64,000 bases of DNA from JABMOV01 sp964654545 (GTDB lineage Bacteria > Fidelibacterota > Marinisomatia > Marinisomatales > JABMOV01): NCBI GenBank assembly GCA_964654545.1, contig CAZZIU010000009.1, forward strand, positions 1 through 64,000, in the 5' to 3' direction. Each line of letters begins with the position of its first letter. The stretch's first letter is position 1. Positions 28,771-37,272 of the stretch are shown in pieces. The notes beneath the pieces were generated by a model. The model was not told the origin of the DNA, searched no databases, and saw only the letters and a program-made list of their open reading frames with translations. Both the position numbers and the translations under genes were made by a program.

Positions 28771-31685
28771 TGAAGTTGGTAGTTGTACTCAGTTTATTTT
28801 TCTCATTTGTTTTGCCCCAGTCACAAGAATTCGAAGTGGTTGGGTATGAGTGTGGGGATTGCCACGGATCATCAGGATGGACCGTATTAACACTACAAGG
28901 ATTTGACCACGATGTAACCGGATTTCCACTAAAGGATACGCACAAAATGCAACCCTGTTCTGCTTGCCATCCGGGAAGTACAGTTCAGGAAAAACATAAT
29001 TTTTCAACGACCAATGGAAGTTGTATTACATGCCATATGGACGTACACCAATCGGAGTTGGGATCGGATTGTGAACAATGCCATAATAATAGATCATGGC
29101 AGGTTACCAGGCAATCCTTTGATCATGAAATGACAAGATTCTCTATCCTGGGGGCTCACAACAGTGTTGCATGCGAAGACTGTCATACAGAAAAACCGAT
29201 GGTGCAATTTAAAAATACCAGCATGGCCTGTTTTCACTGCCATGAAACAGACTATGCTTCGGTTGTGACCCCATCTCATATGCTAGCCCAAATGGATCAT
29301 GATTGCCAGTCCTGCCACCCTGCTACCCGTAAACGGTGGAATCCATCCACATTTGTTCATCAGGAGTTTTATGAATTAACCGGGACACATGAAACCATTG
29401 ACTGCTACAATTGTCATGAAGGGGTGTTCCGTGGTACTGCCAATGATTGTCGAACCTGTCATACCACTGAATTTGATGCCACAGGGACCGCAATTTATCC
29501 TGAAGCTCCTCGCCATGGTGATTCTGATTTTTTTGCAGAACAATGCGAAGAGTGCCATTCCACCACAACTTGGCTGCCTGTGGATTTTGATCATGCTATT
29601 ACCGGATATATTTTAGAGGGAAAACACGTTGAGCCCACCTGCAATCAGTGTCATGGTGATGCAGGGTACGATCTGCCGGATAATTGTCAGGGTTGTCATC
29701 AACCTGGCGGATTAGCGACCACCACAATTTTGGATGGGGATTATGATCATACGCTCCATTCCTTGCCATCAGACTGCGAATTATGCCATACCGTTCGCGG
29801 TTGGGATGAATCGTTATTTGACCATGATAATTTTTCAGAAAATTTATGTATTGATTGTCATTTATTGGAACAAACGGAGGCGTCCAATCCTCCTCACGAA
29901 AATGATAATATAAGTACGGACTGTGTCTTGTGTCATGAAGCAGGGGAAGAATGGAGCATTCCAGCGTTTGACCATTCTGAGACACAAACAGGATACAGTC
30001 TTTTGGGTCTTCACTTGTTGGTGGATTGTACGGAGTGTCATAATAATGACGTGTACAATACTACCCCCAATAATTGTCAGGACAATCAGTGCCACGTGAG
30101 CCACTATAACAGCACGACCGATCCCGATCATAATATTTATGGGTATCCGATTGGTTATTGTGAAATCTGTCATAATCCGTTAGGATGGATACCTTCTTTG
30201 TTTTCCCATACTGTTTCCGATGTATGTGCCACTTGCCATTTACCCGATTTCAATAGTGCAATTGACCCTGTGCATGATGTGGAAAAAGGATACACGCATA
30301 CCTGTGAGAATTGCCACACCAGTACAAGCTCATGGGATGGGGCACTTATGGATCACACAGGTCTTACCAATTGTGTGGATTGCCACTTGTCCGATTATTT
30401 GGGAACAACGAATCCTGATCATGAAGAAAAGGGGTATTCCACCAATTGTATGCAATGTCATCAATCAACAGATGATTGGCTTCAGGTAGAAGTAGATCAT
30501 TCGAATTATACGGATCCTTGCGCCACCTGTCATCTTAGTAATTATAATGAAGCGGTATCTCCAAATCACGTTGACAATCAGTTTCCGACAGTCTGCGATA
30601 ACTGTCATGTAGGTACCACCGTGTGGCGTATAGAGAATTATGCCCATTCGGTGTCAGAAATAGAATGCATTGTCTGCCACCAGCCCGCCTATGATGGAGT
30701 AACAGAACCTAATCATGTCGACAACCAGTTTGACGCGGACTGTCTGCTCTGCCATGAATCAACGGATAGTTGGGTTATAACCAATTACAATCACAGTTTT
30801 ACTGAAATCATTTGCTCTGTTTGCCATATGCCAGATTACAATGCAACCACGGATCCTAATCATGCTGAGAAAATGTATCCACTGGATTGTACGCTCTGTC
30901 ATCAGGGCACATCGAATTGGGATGACGCAGATTTTGAACATGTCGGAGTAACAGGTGACCAGTGCTGGGATTGCCACGCCGGGGATTATTATTCTGTTAC
31001 GGACCCAAACCATGAAACCAACAATTATAGCCATGATTGTACTACCTGCCATCAGGATCAGGAGCAATGGACAAATGTTATCTTCAATCATGACGGGATA
31101 ACCGGTGATCAATGCTGGGATTGCCATGCCGGCGATTACGAAGGTGTAGCTGATCCTAATCATGCTGCAAACAACTATGATCACAACTGCTTTACGTGTC
31201 ATAATTCTACGGTTAATTGGAATGATGTCACATTCAGCCATGATAACATTACCCAACCATGTGTTGATTGTCATCTATCGGATTACCTTGGTGTATCCAA
31301 TCCCAACCATAATGCACAGGGCTATCCACAGGATTGTTCATTATGCCACTATACGACTGACTGGGAAGATGAATTTTTTAATCACGCCTTTCCAATTTTT
31401 GCAGGTGAACACGACGGTGAATGGTCAACGTGTATTGCTGAATGTCATATTTATCCAGAAAATTTTGAACAATTCACTTGTGGTTTGAACGGTATATGTC
31501 ACGAGCATCGCCAAAGCAAAATGAATGAAGAACATGATGATGTAAATGACTACAGTTATGAAAGTTCAGCCTGTTATGAATGTCACCCTACTGGAGAGGA
31601 AGATGAAGGTGGTGATGGAGATGGCGATCGTAGACGACCTCCAAAGGAAAAACATGACTGGAAAAATATTTTGAAGAATAATTGA
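28770..31685 (+). CDS. Giant secreted multiheme cytochrome c, 34 CXXCH plus three atypical sites
   Basis: A 971-residue protein with a signal peptide (about 1-18). I count 34 canonical CXXCH motifs and three atypical ones: CQDNQCH (CX4CH, near residue 436), CIAECH (CX3CH) and CGLNGICH (CX5CH) near the C-terminus. Residues of about 436-880 are nine tandem diheme repeats of about 49 residues (CxxCHLxDY…PNH…CxxCH…W…H). The end is charged (DGDGDRRRPPKEKHDWK). It may form a long heme wire in the periplasm or outside the cell. It starts in the preceding stop codon and is five bases from the next cytochrome gene. Localisation is inferred. Confidence 0.93.
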   Translation: MKLVVVLSLFFSFVLPQSQEFEVVGYECGDCHGSSGWTVLTLQGFDHDVTGFPLKDTHKMQPCSACHPGSTVQEKHNFSTTNGSCITCHMDVHQSELGSDCEQCHNNRSWQVTRQSFDHEMTRFSILGAHNSVACEDCHTEKPMVQFKNTSMACFHCHETDYASVVTPSHMLAQMDHDCQSCHPATRKRWNPSTFVHQEFYELTGTHETIDCYNCHEGVFRGTANDCRTCHTTEFDATGTAIYPEAPRHGDSDFFAEQCEECHSTTTWLPVDFDHAITGYILEGKHVEPTCNQCHGDAGYDLPDNCQGCHQPGGLATTTILDGDYDHTLHSLPSDCELCHTVRGWDESLFDHDNFSENLCIDCHLLEQTEASNPPHENDNISTDCVLCHEAGEEWSIPAFDHSETQTGYSLLGLHLLVDCTECHNNDVYNTTPNNCQDNQCHVSHYNSTTDPDHNIYGYPIGYCEICHNPLGWIPSLFSHTVSDVCATCHLPDFNSAIDPVHDVEKGYTHTCENCHTSTSSWDGALMDHTGLTNCVDCHLSDYLGTTNPDHEEKGYSTNCMQCHQSTDDWLQVEVDHSNYTDPCATCHLSNYNEAVSPNHVDNQFPTVCDNCHVGTTVWRIENYAHSVSEIECIVCHQPAYDGVTEPNHVDNQFDADCLLCHESTDSWVITNYNHSFTEIICSVCHMPDYNATTDPNHAEKMYPLDCTLCHQGTSNWDDADFEHVGVTGDQCWDCHAGDYYSVTDPNHETNNYSHDCTTCHQDQEQWTNVIFNHDGITGDQCWDCHAGDYEGVADPNHAANNYDHNCFTCHNSTVNWNDVTFSHDNITQPCVDCHLSDYLGVSNPNHNAQGYPQDCSLCHYTTDWEDEFFNHAFPIFAGEHDGEWSTCIAECHIYPENFEQFTCGLNGICHEHRQSKMNEEHDDVNDYSYESSACYECHPTGEEDEGGDGDGDRRRPPKEKHDWKNILKNN

Positions 31686-31689
31686 GTTT

Positions 31690-32499
31690 ATGGGACTTTC
31701 ATTAACAATTATCATCTCATTGACTTTATCGATGCAATCTCCGGAAATATTTACTGATTTGGATTGTGGCTCTTGTCATTATCCAAATCAGTGGAAACCG
31801 CTGTCGACAAATAGATCCTTTACACACGATGCCACTAATTTCCCTCTGATTGGTGCCCATAAAACAGCTAACTGTATTCAATGCCATGAGGGGAATACTG
31901 TTGAAGAAATGCATGACTTTAAGCAGGCCGATGCTGAATGCAATTATTGTCACATGGATATTCATTTTGAGGGATATGGTGATAATTGTTATCGTTGCCA
32001 TAATACCAGCAACTGGGATTTTTTAAGTTGGCGTTTTAGACACGATGAAACGCTATTCCCTTTGATTGGACGGCATTCTAACATTGCCTGTGAAAATTGC
32101 CATAGCAATGCCTACGGTTTTGTGGTGTTGAACCGTACTACATCATGTGTTGTTTGTCATCGTGATGTCTACACTAGTCAAGTCATCGAGAATGGACACA
32201 CGGAAAACGAAGATTGCTTTTTGTGTCACAACACTCGCGCCTGGTTTCCCAGTGACATGTCCCATCATGATGTATTCTTCCCAATTTTCACAGGGAATCA
32301 TCGCAAAGGAGTCTGGTCGACCTGTGAAGCGGAATGTCATATTAACCCTAATAATTATACTGATTTTTCCTGTGGATTAAATGGTGTATGCCACGAACAC
32401 AGGAAGAGTAAAATGGACGATAAGCATGATGAAAAAAACGATTACCGTTATGAAAGCAGAGCCTGTTATAATTGCCATCCCTCCGGAAGAGAGGGTTAA
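31690..32499 (+). CDS. Secreted octaheme-type cytochrome c with two atypical heme sites
   Basis: A 269-residue protein with a signal peptide (about 1-16), eight canonical CXXCH motifs, and CEAECH (CX3CH) and CGLNGVCH (CX5CH) near the C-terminus. Its N-terminus (DCGSCHYPNQWKPL…FTHDATNFPL) parallels the first 130 residues of the giant cytochrome before it. Its last 60 residues are a close copy of the giant's C-terminal module (CGLNG-CHEHR-SKM). It looks like a shortened paralogue lacking the central repeat array. The next gene starts immediately after its stop. It may be the partner that docks in or near the barrel protein. Confidence 0.9.
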   Translation: MGLSLTIIISLTLSMQSPEIFTDLDCGSCHYPNQWKPLSTNRSFTHDATNFPLIGAHKTANCIQCHEGNTVEEMHDFKQADAECNYCHMDIHFEGYGDNCYRCHNTSNWDFLSWRFRHDETLFPLIGRHSNIACENCHSNAYGFVVLNRTTSCVVCHRDVYTSQVIENGHTENEDCFLCHNTRAWFPSDMSHHDVFFPIFTGNHRKGVWSTCEAECHINPNNYTDFSCGLNGVCHEHRKSKMDDKHDEKNDYRYESRACYNCHPSGREG

Positions 32500-34035
32500 G
32501 TGAGGAATTTACTTTTTATTTTCCTGTTTTTGGTTGCCGTTTCGGGTGCTGCTGATAAGCTGATACAAGGAAAAATTACATATCTAACTCAGGACCAAGT
32601 ATACTGTGATATTGGGAGCGGGGATGATTTATCTGTGGGAGATACCCTTACGGTGTTTAGGAGAACGGAGGAATTGGGCAAAATAATTGTTACTAATCTT
32701 GCGACACATTCCAGTGTGAGTTCATCCTTGATTCCAACAACCGAATACCAACTTGGGGATCGAGTCCAGCTGGTGAAAAGTGAATCGGATGCAGGTCCGT
32801 TAACCATTCAGGATAGCACCCAAGTTCCGATACAATCTGAACCAGAAAAAATTGAACCAAAGGAAAAATTAATAAAACACAACGGGAATATTGGACTTCG
32901 TCATTCCAGTGTTGCTTTTTCTGACAACAAGACCTCCAAGCGAAGTGTTTCAACGTTGCAGTATGGCATATCAACCATTGGAAATTTTAAATCATCGCTA
33001 TGGGTGTACGGTCGGGGTGACATGATTGACCAATCTTTTACCCTTTATCAGGCTCGCATGACGCTTGGTGATCCCAATGGCCCAATTTCAGCACAGGTTG
33101 GACGAGTATTTGCTTCCGAACTGGCTGGAATGGGAGCCACTGATGGACTGATGGCAAAATGGAATCCGTCTGGATCATTTGGAATTGGTGCCATTGCCGG
33201 AGTTCAACCAGACCCAATATCATTAGCGTTTAATAAAGATATACACAAAGGTGGACTATTTGGTCACATTCAAAAGAAAGTGGCCAACGTGTACATGAAT
33301 ACCAGAATTGCGCTGGTTGGGCAATATGCCAGCGGCTCAACTGATCGTGAATTTTCAGTGTTTCATGTGAGTTTGGCAGACCGGCGGTGGTGGGATTTTA
33401 GAACCAATGCAACCGTAGATTTTTATCGCGACGCTTACATCTCAACTAGAAATAAATATTCTGTTACCAATAGTGAATTATCCCTTCGAATTAGAGCTCC
33501 GTTCAATGTGAGTTTTTCAAGCCGATTATCAACCAACAGGATGGTTATTTACCGTTCATCATCCCAGACATTTGTCGATTCACTTTTTGAAGATGAAATG
33601 CGTACCGGTTTGTACAATACCCTTCAGTATCGACATCCTCATTTTGGGAAGTTCAGTCTGGGTGCGAATTTACGCGTTGGTAGTACGGACCGACCATCTA
33701 CCGTGGTTCGATTTAATTATGGTACGGGTGATTACATGGAAAAATCGTATGGAGATGTAACCTTGATGTATTTACAGAATTTCCTGATTACAGGTATACG
33801 AAGCCAGATTGGATTGGGAATGCCAATTGGTCAAAAGGGTAATGTGTACGGACAATTTGAATATTATACTTACGGTTATGGAAACATGATTGCGGATTAC
33901 AGTCAGCAAACTGTCTCTGGTAATTTCTCATATCGGATCGGAAAGCAGGTAAGTCTATCGGCGTCAATGGATTATACCTATGAAGTCGATTTCAAGATAT
34001 TATATATGTATTTTGGCGGTTCCTATAGGTTTTAG
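32500..34035 (+). CDS. Outer-membrane beta-barrel protein, candidate porin of the cytochrome conduit
   Basis: A 511-residue protein starting at GTG, with a signal peptide ending near SGAA. A small beta domain follows (IQGKITYLTQDQVYCDIGSGDDLSVGDTLTVFR, a FlgT/SH3-like pattern), then a low-complexity linker. About 370 residues of alternating amphipathic strands end in YFGGSYRF, an aromatic C-terminal residue typical of BamA-inserted barrels. It abuts the 8-heme cytochrome gene without spacing. By analogy with MtrB or PioB and porin-cytochrome complexes, it could sheathe a multiheme cytochrome across the outer membrane. No sequence relationship to those porins is claimed. Confidence 0.75.
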   Translation: MRNLLFIFLFLVAVSGAADKLIQGKITYLTQDQVYCDIGSGDDLSVGDTLTVFRRTEELGKIIVTNLATHSSVSSSLIPTTEYQLGDRVQLVKSESDAGPLTIQDSTQVPIQSEPEKIEPKEKLIKHNGNIGLRHSSVAFSDNKTSKRSVSTLQYGISTIGNFKSSLWVYGRGDMIDQSFTLYQARMTLGDPNGPISAQVGRVFASELAGMGATDGLMAKWNPSGSFGIGAIAGVQPDPISLAFNKDIHKGGLFGHIQKKVANVYMNTRIALVGQYASGSTDREFSVFHVSLADRRWWDFRTNATVDFYRDAYISTRNKYSVTNSELSLRIRAPFNVSFSSRLSTNRMVIYRSSSQTFVDSLFEDEMRTGLYNTLQYRHPHFGKFSLGANLRVGSTDRPSTVVRFNYGTGDYMEKSYGDVTLMYLQNFLITGIRSQIGLGMPIGQKGNVYGQFEYYTYGYGNMIADYSQQTVSGNFSYRIGKQVSLSASMDYTYEVDFKILYMYFGGSYRF

Positions 34036-34047
34036 TCCGTCACAAGA

Positions 34048-34386
34048 CTAGCGGTTCATTTCAACATAAAAGAATACCGCGCCAATCACATAAGCCACAA
34101 TATCAAAGAGGTCTCTGGTATACAATTTTGAAAAGTGTGGCAGTACCAATTCAAACAAGATAATGACTGCAATACATATTGTAATGATATGAGAAACGGG
34201 TAAAGTTTGATAGTTGTTATCAATCCTCTTTTGTATATAAAGTATAATCGTTCCAATAACAGGTATTGCGAACAGATCGTCCATGTAATAGTGAAAAATG
34301 CCTGTATTGGTTTCCGGGAAAAAATTGTGCGCGATAACAATAATGACCATTATCCAAAAAAGAACAATGGTTTTATTGGGGAACAT
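34048..34386 (-). CDS. Small membrane protein of unknown function
   Basis: A 112-residue protein with about four hydrophobic helices (near 7-22, 38-53, 62-85, 94-108) and a short aromatic/acidic first loop. No family is recognised. Its ATG directly follows the TGA of the 30-codon gene upstream, so it is the third member of a reverse-strand operon that begins with an acetyltransferase. It converges with the barrel gene. Confidence 0.6.
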   Translation of the reverse strand: MFPNKTIVLFWIMVIIVIAHNFFPETNTGIFHYYMDDLFAIPVIGTIILYIQKRIDNNYQTLPVSHIITICIAVIILFELVLPHFSKLYTRDLFDIVAYVIGAVFFYVEMNR

Positions 34387-34479
34387 TCAGATCTGTAGAA
34401 GTGCGATGATTGGCAATATAATAATTAACAATCCAATGGTAATCCAATATTGCTGTGTAATGTTGCTTTTCAAGTTCAT
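34387..34479 (-). CDS. 30-aa single-helix membrane peptide
   Basis: A short open frame of 30 codons. It begins with an ATG that overlaps the acetyltransferase stop as ATGA and ends one base before the ATG of the next gene. The product has a polar start (MNLKSNITQQYW) and a hydrophobic helix (ITIGLLIIILPIIALLQI). Such exact packing on both sides argues that it is translated. It could be a small subunit or stabiliser of the adjacent membrane protein. Confidence 0.5.
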   Translation of the reverse strand: MNLKSNITQQYWITIGLLIIILPIIALLQI

Positions 34480-35093
34480 ATCCTTGTTGCTAACGGGGGG
34501 TTATTTGATTGGTATTGGGAATGATCCGGGTGCAGATTTCGTCTATAATATTCGAATACCTTACCGGTGCCCTGCCAGTTATCTACCCGATTGACAATTT
34601 GCACATCACCTGAAAATTTGGAGGATATCCCAATTTCCACATGCCCGGTGATATACCGGATTCCTTCCCTCTTTTTTGCCCAATTTATAAAAACTCTTTT
34701 TAGCATTTTTGCATATCCATTGCCCTGATGATCGGACAGAATCACGAAGGCATACGTGTAGAGAGTATTGTACTTCCCAAAATTCGGATCGGTGCGCGAC
34801 CAGGGCTCATGGCTTAATTCTTCTATGGGAACGCCAATTATATAGCCGATCAATTCATTGCGAAATCGTGCGATGAATGGCAGGGAACCCTTCTTATTAA
34901 AATACCGATGAATTGTAGCTTTGGTAAGTATGGCTTTTTCACCATAATCGCTGGCTAGTTGTTCAGAGATCGCAATTAGGGAAGGGTAGTCTTCTTCACC
35001 TACATGTTCTAACAATTCGATTTGGAAAACTCCACTGGAGGCTATGACGCGCGATTTGGAGGGTGCATCATTGTATAAAGAGAGCTGTTGCAT
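34476..35093 (-). CDS. GNAT-family N-acetyltransferase
   Basis: A 205-residue acetyltransferase-like protein. The acetyl-CoA-binding region lies around YTYAFVILSDHQGNGYAKMLKRVFINWAKKREGI, where QGNGYAKML fits the R/Q-xxGxG/A motif of GNAT enzymes. The preceding FIARFRNELIGYIIGVPIEEL forms the expected beta strands. The acceptor is unknown. It leads a reverse-strand operon with the 30-codon gene and the small membrane protein, and is divergent from pyrF across 179 bases in which I see no gene. Confidence 0.75.
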   Translation of the reverse strand: MQQLSLYNDAPSKSRVIASSGVFQIELLEHVGEEDYPSLIAISEQLASDYGEKAILTKATIHRYFNKKGSLPFIARFRNELIGYIIGVPIEELSHEPWSRTDPNFGKYNTLYTYAFVILSDHQGNGYAKMLKRVFINWAKKREGIRYITGHVEIGISSKFSGDVQIVNRVDNWQGTGKVFEYYRRNLHPDHSQYQSNNPPLATRI

Positions 35094-35272
35094 TCTTAAA
35101 AATTACGGAGTTTAACGATCTTGAGAAACGTAATTCCTTGTAAAGAAGAAGATACTTGCGATAAGTGCGATACTTTATGTGTACTAGTGTTCATAATACC
35201 AGATTTGTTTATATCGTATCAGGAAAAATATTCTATTACGTTGCATGATGTTGTCCTCATTAACTTTACCAA

Positions 35273-36073
35273 ATGCAATCGTTTACATCACGCTTAAAAG
35301 AGCAGATAAAAGCATCGCGATCACTGTTATGTGTTGGTTTGGATATTTCTCCCGAAGCGTTGCACGCGCAATCCCATCAATTGGAAGAATGTAAGATTCA
35401 CGCAAAAAAGGTGGTGGATGCGACCAAAGATATCGCATTGGCATACAAACCAAATTTGGCGTTCTTTGAGCGCTGGGGTTCGCAAGGGTTTCAGTGGTTA
35501 GAAGAATTAATAGACTATATTGGTTCCAGTCACATCATTATTGGCGATGCAAAAAGGGGGGATATTGGTAACACGGCCAGACAATACGCGGAAAGCCTGT
35601 ATAACCATTTTCAATTTGATGCGGTAACGATCAACCCATACATGGGCAGGGATACAATCCTGCCATTTTTAGAAAATCCTGCAAAAGGCGTATTTGTTTT
35701 GGCCCGCACTTCAAATAATTCTGCGACAGATTTTCAAAATCACATGGCTGCAGGTGATCCGGTTTATGTAAGCGTGGCAAAGAAATGCATGGAGGTAAAT
35801 ACGCAAAATAATATTGGAATGGTCGTGGGCGCAACCGCGTTGAATGAATTGGAATTGATTAGAAAACTTGCTCCAGAAATACCATTACTTATTCCGGGAA
35901 TCGGAACCCAGGGTGGGAATTTGGAAGCCAGTATTACGATTGGGAATAAATCCGGTCCTGCAATAATTAACATTTCCCGTGCCATTTCCTTTCCCGGTGA
36001 TTTTACCATCGATGCAATAAGAACATCGGCAGAGTTGTATGTGAAAAGAATGAGAGAATTGATCGGTGAATAA
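35273..36073 (+). CDS. pyrF: Orotidine 5'-phosphate decarboxylase (type 2)
   Basis: A 266-residue OMP decarboxylase that makes UMP. Diagnostic residues are in CVGLDISPE and the catalytic stretch IGDAKRGDIGNTA (D-K-x-x-D). KPNLAFFERWG and INPYMGRDT are typical of the longer group-2 enzymes. The stop overlaps the GTG start of pyrE by eight bases, so the last two steps of pyrimidine synthesis are co-translated in reverse pathway order. Confidence 0.95.
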   Translation: MQSFTSRLKEQIKASRSLLCVGLDISPEALHAQSHQLEECKIHAKKVVDATKDIALAYKPNLAFFERWGSQGFQWLEELIDYIGSSHIIIGDAKRGDIGNTARQYAESLYNHFQFDAVTINPYMGRDTILPFLENPAKGVFVLARTSNNSATDFQNHMAAGDPVYVSVAKKCMEVNTQNNIGMVVGATALNELELIRKLAPEIPLLIPGIGTQGGNLEASITIGNKSGPAIINISRAISFPGDFTIDAIRTSAELYVKRMRELIGE

Positions 36074-36647
36074 CCAAAAAGCAAAAAAAATTTTTAGTGA
36101 AACGGAAGCCCTTTTAGAAGGCCATTTTATTCTAACATCAGGTCGTCATAGTCCAGCATATTTTCAATGTGCAAAAGTATTGCAGTACCCAAAATATCTA
36201 TCACTGTTTGCACAAGAAATAGCCCATCACTTTGATAACGAAACCATTGATACAGTAGTTAGTCCTGCCATTGGTGGTATTGTTATTGGTACAGAAGTGG
36301 GTCGCCAGCTAGGAATTAAAACTATCTTTGCGGAGCGAAAAGATGGAGCAATGACAATTCGACGTGGATTTGACATTCGTCCGGGAGATTGTGTATTGGT
36401 TGTGGAAGATGTGATTACAACCGGGGGATCAGTGAAAGAAGTGATGACGGTCTGTGAAAAGCTAGGAGCCAAAATCATGGGTGTTGGTGTCGTGGTCGAT
36501 CGCAGCAATGGGAAGGCCAGATTGCATCCAAATCAGTACGCTGTGACCCAACAATCAGCGGTTAGCTATGATCCTGCAACTATCCCACCTGAATTGGAAA
36601 AAATACCTATAGAAAAACCGGGTAGTCGGTATTTTCCTCAGAAATAA
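36066..36647 (+). CDS. pyrE: Orotate phosphoribosyltransferase
   Basis: A 193-residue OPRTase that joins orotate to PRPP. The PRPP-binding motif VLVVEDVITTGGSVKE and the flexible-loop FAERKDGAMTIRRGF are clear. It begins at GTG inside pyrF, with no ATG available in the right place. Length is standard. Confidence 0.95.
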   Translation: MNNQKAKKIFSETEALLEGHFILTSGRHSPAYFQCAKVLQYPKYLSLFAQEIAHHFDNETIDTVVSPAIGGIVIGTEVGRQLGIKTIFAERKDGAMTIRRGFDIRPGDCVLVVEDVITTGGSVKEVMTVCEKLGAKIMGVGVVVDRSNGKARLHPNQYAVTQQSAVSYDPATIPPELEKIPIEKPGSRYFPQK

Positions 36648-36657
36648 AGGAGATACA

Positions 36658-37272
36658 ATGGTTAGAAAATATTTATTACTGTTAATGTTAACAATGATTG
36701 GAGTATGGATTGTGAGTTGTGGACCAGGAGAAATGGTGGGTGTTATCTCGACAAAAATGGGAGATATTGTTGTGGAATTTTATCCCGACGTTGCACCCAA
36801 ACATGTGGAAAGCTTTAAGCTACTGGCGGAGGACGGATATTATGACGGTACTTTATTTCATCGTGTGATCCCGGGGTTTGTTATTCAAGGCGGTGACCCC
36901 AATACAAAAGGAACCGATCGTTCCATGTATGGAATGGGCGGTCATGCTGGAAAGTATTACGGGATTGGAGATGAGGAAGATAGCGACACGTGGATGTTAC
37001 CAGCTGAATTTAATACAATGCCTCATAATCGCGGAGCATTATCCATGGCCAGGTCCCAGGACCCTAACAGTGCTGGCAGCCAATTTTTCATCTGTGTGGC
37101 TGATGTGAACCGGTTGGATAACAAGTATACCGTCTTTGGAAATGTAATCAAAGGAATGGACGTTTCCGATCGCATCGTCAATGTACCGCGAGATAAAAGT
37201 GATAATCCTTTGGAGCGAATTGAAATGAAAATAACCATCGTACCAAAATCATCCATTGAAGGACTTGAATAA
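36658..37272 (+). CDS. Cyclophilin-type peptidyl-prolyl isomerase, predicted lipoprotein
   Basis: A 204-residue cyclophilin. The lipoprotein signal IGVWIVSC places the acylated Cys near residue 21. The isomerase domain follows, with FHRVIPGFVIQGGDP, SMARSQDPNSAGSQFFIC and VFGNVIKGMDV, all expected active-site elements. It should assist protein folding in the periplasm. A good ribosome binding site (AAGGAGATACAATG) sets the start. The downstream lipase gene overlaps its end by 17 bases. Confidence 0.92.
   Translation: MVRKYLLLLMLTMIGVWIVSCGPGEMVGVISTKMGDIVVEFYPDVAPKHVESFKLLAEDGYYDGTLFHRVIPGFVIQGGDPNTKGTDRSMYGMGGHAGKYYGIGDEEDSDTWMLPAEFNTMPHNRGALSMARSQDPNSAGSQFFICVADVNRLDNKYTVFGNVIKGMDVSDRIVNVPRDKSDNPLERIEMKITIVPKSSIEGLE

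Noticed and set aside
30759..31274. 171-codon reverse-strand open frame in the giant cytochrome gene
   Set aside because: An Ile/Met-rich antisense product created by the repeated CXXCH codons; no independent evidence of coding.
30070..31410. Regularly spaced repeats resembling a CRISPR or satellite array
   Set aside because: The period of about 147 bases is a coding repeat of 49 codons within one open frame; there are no identical short repeats with unique spacers.
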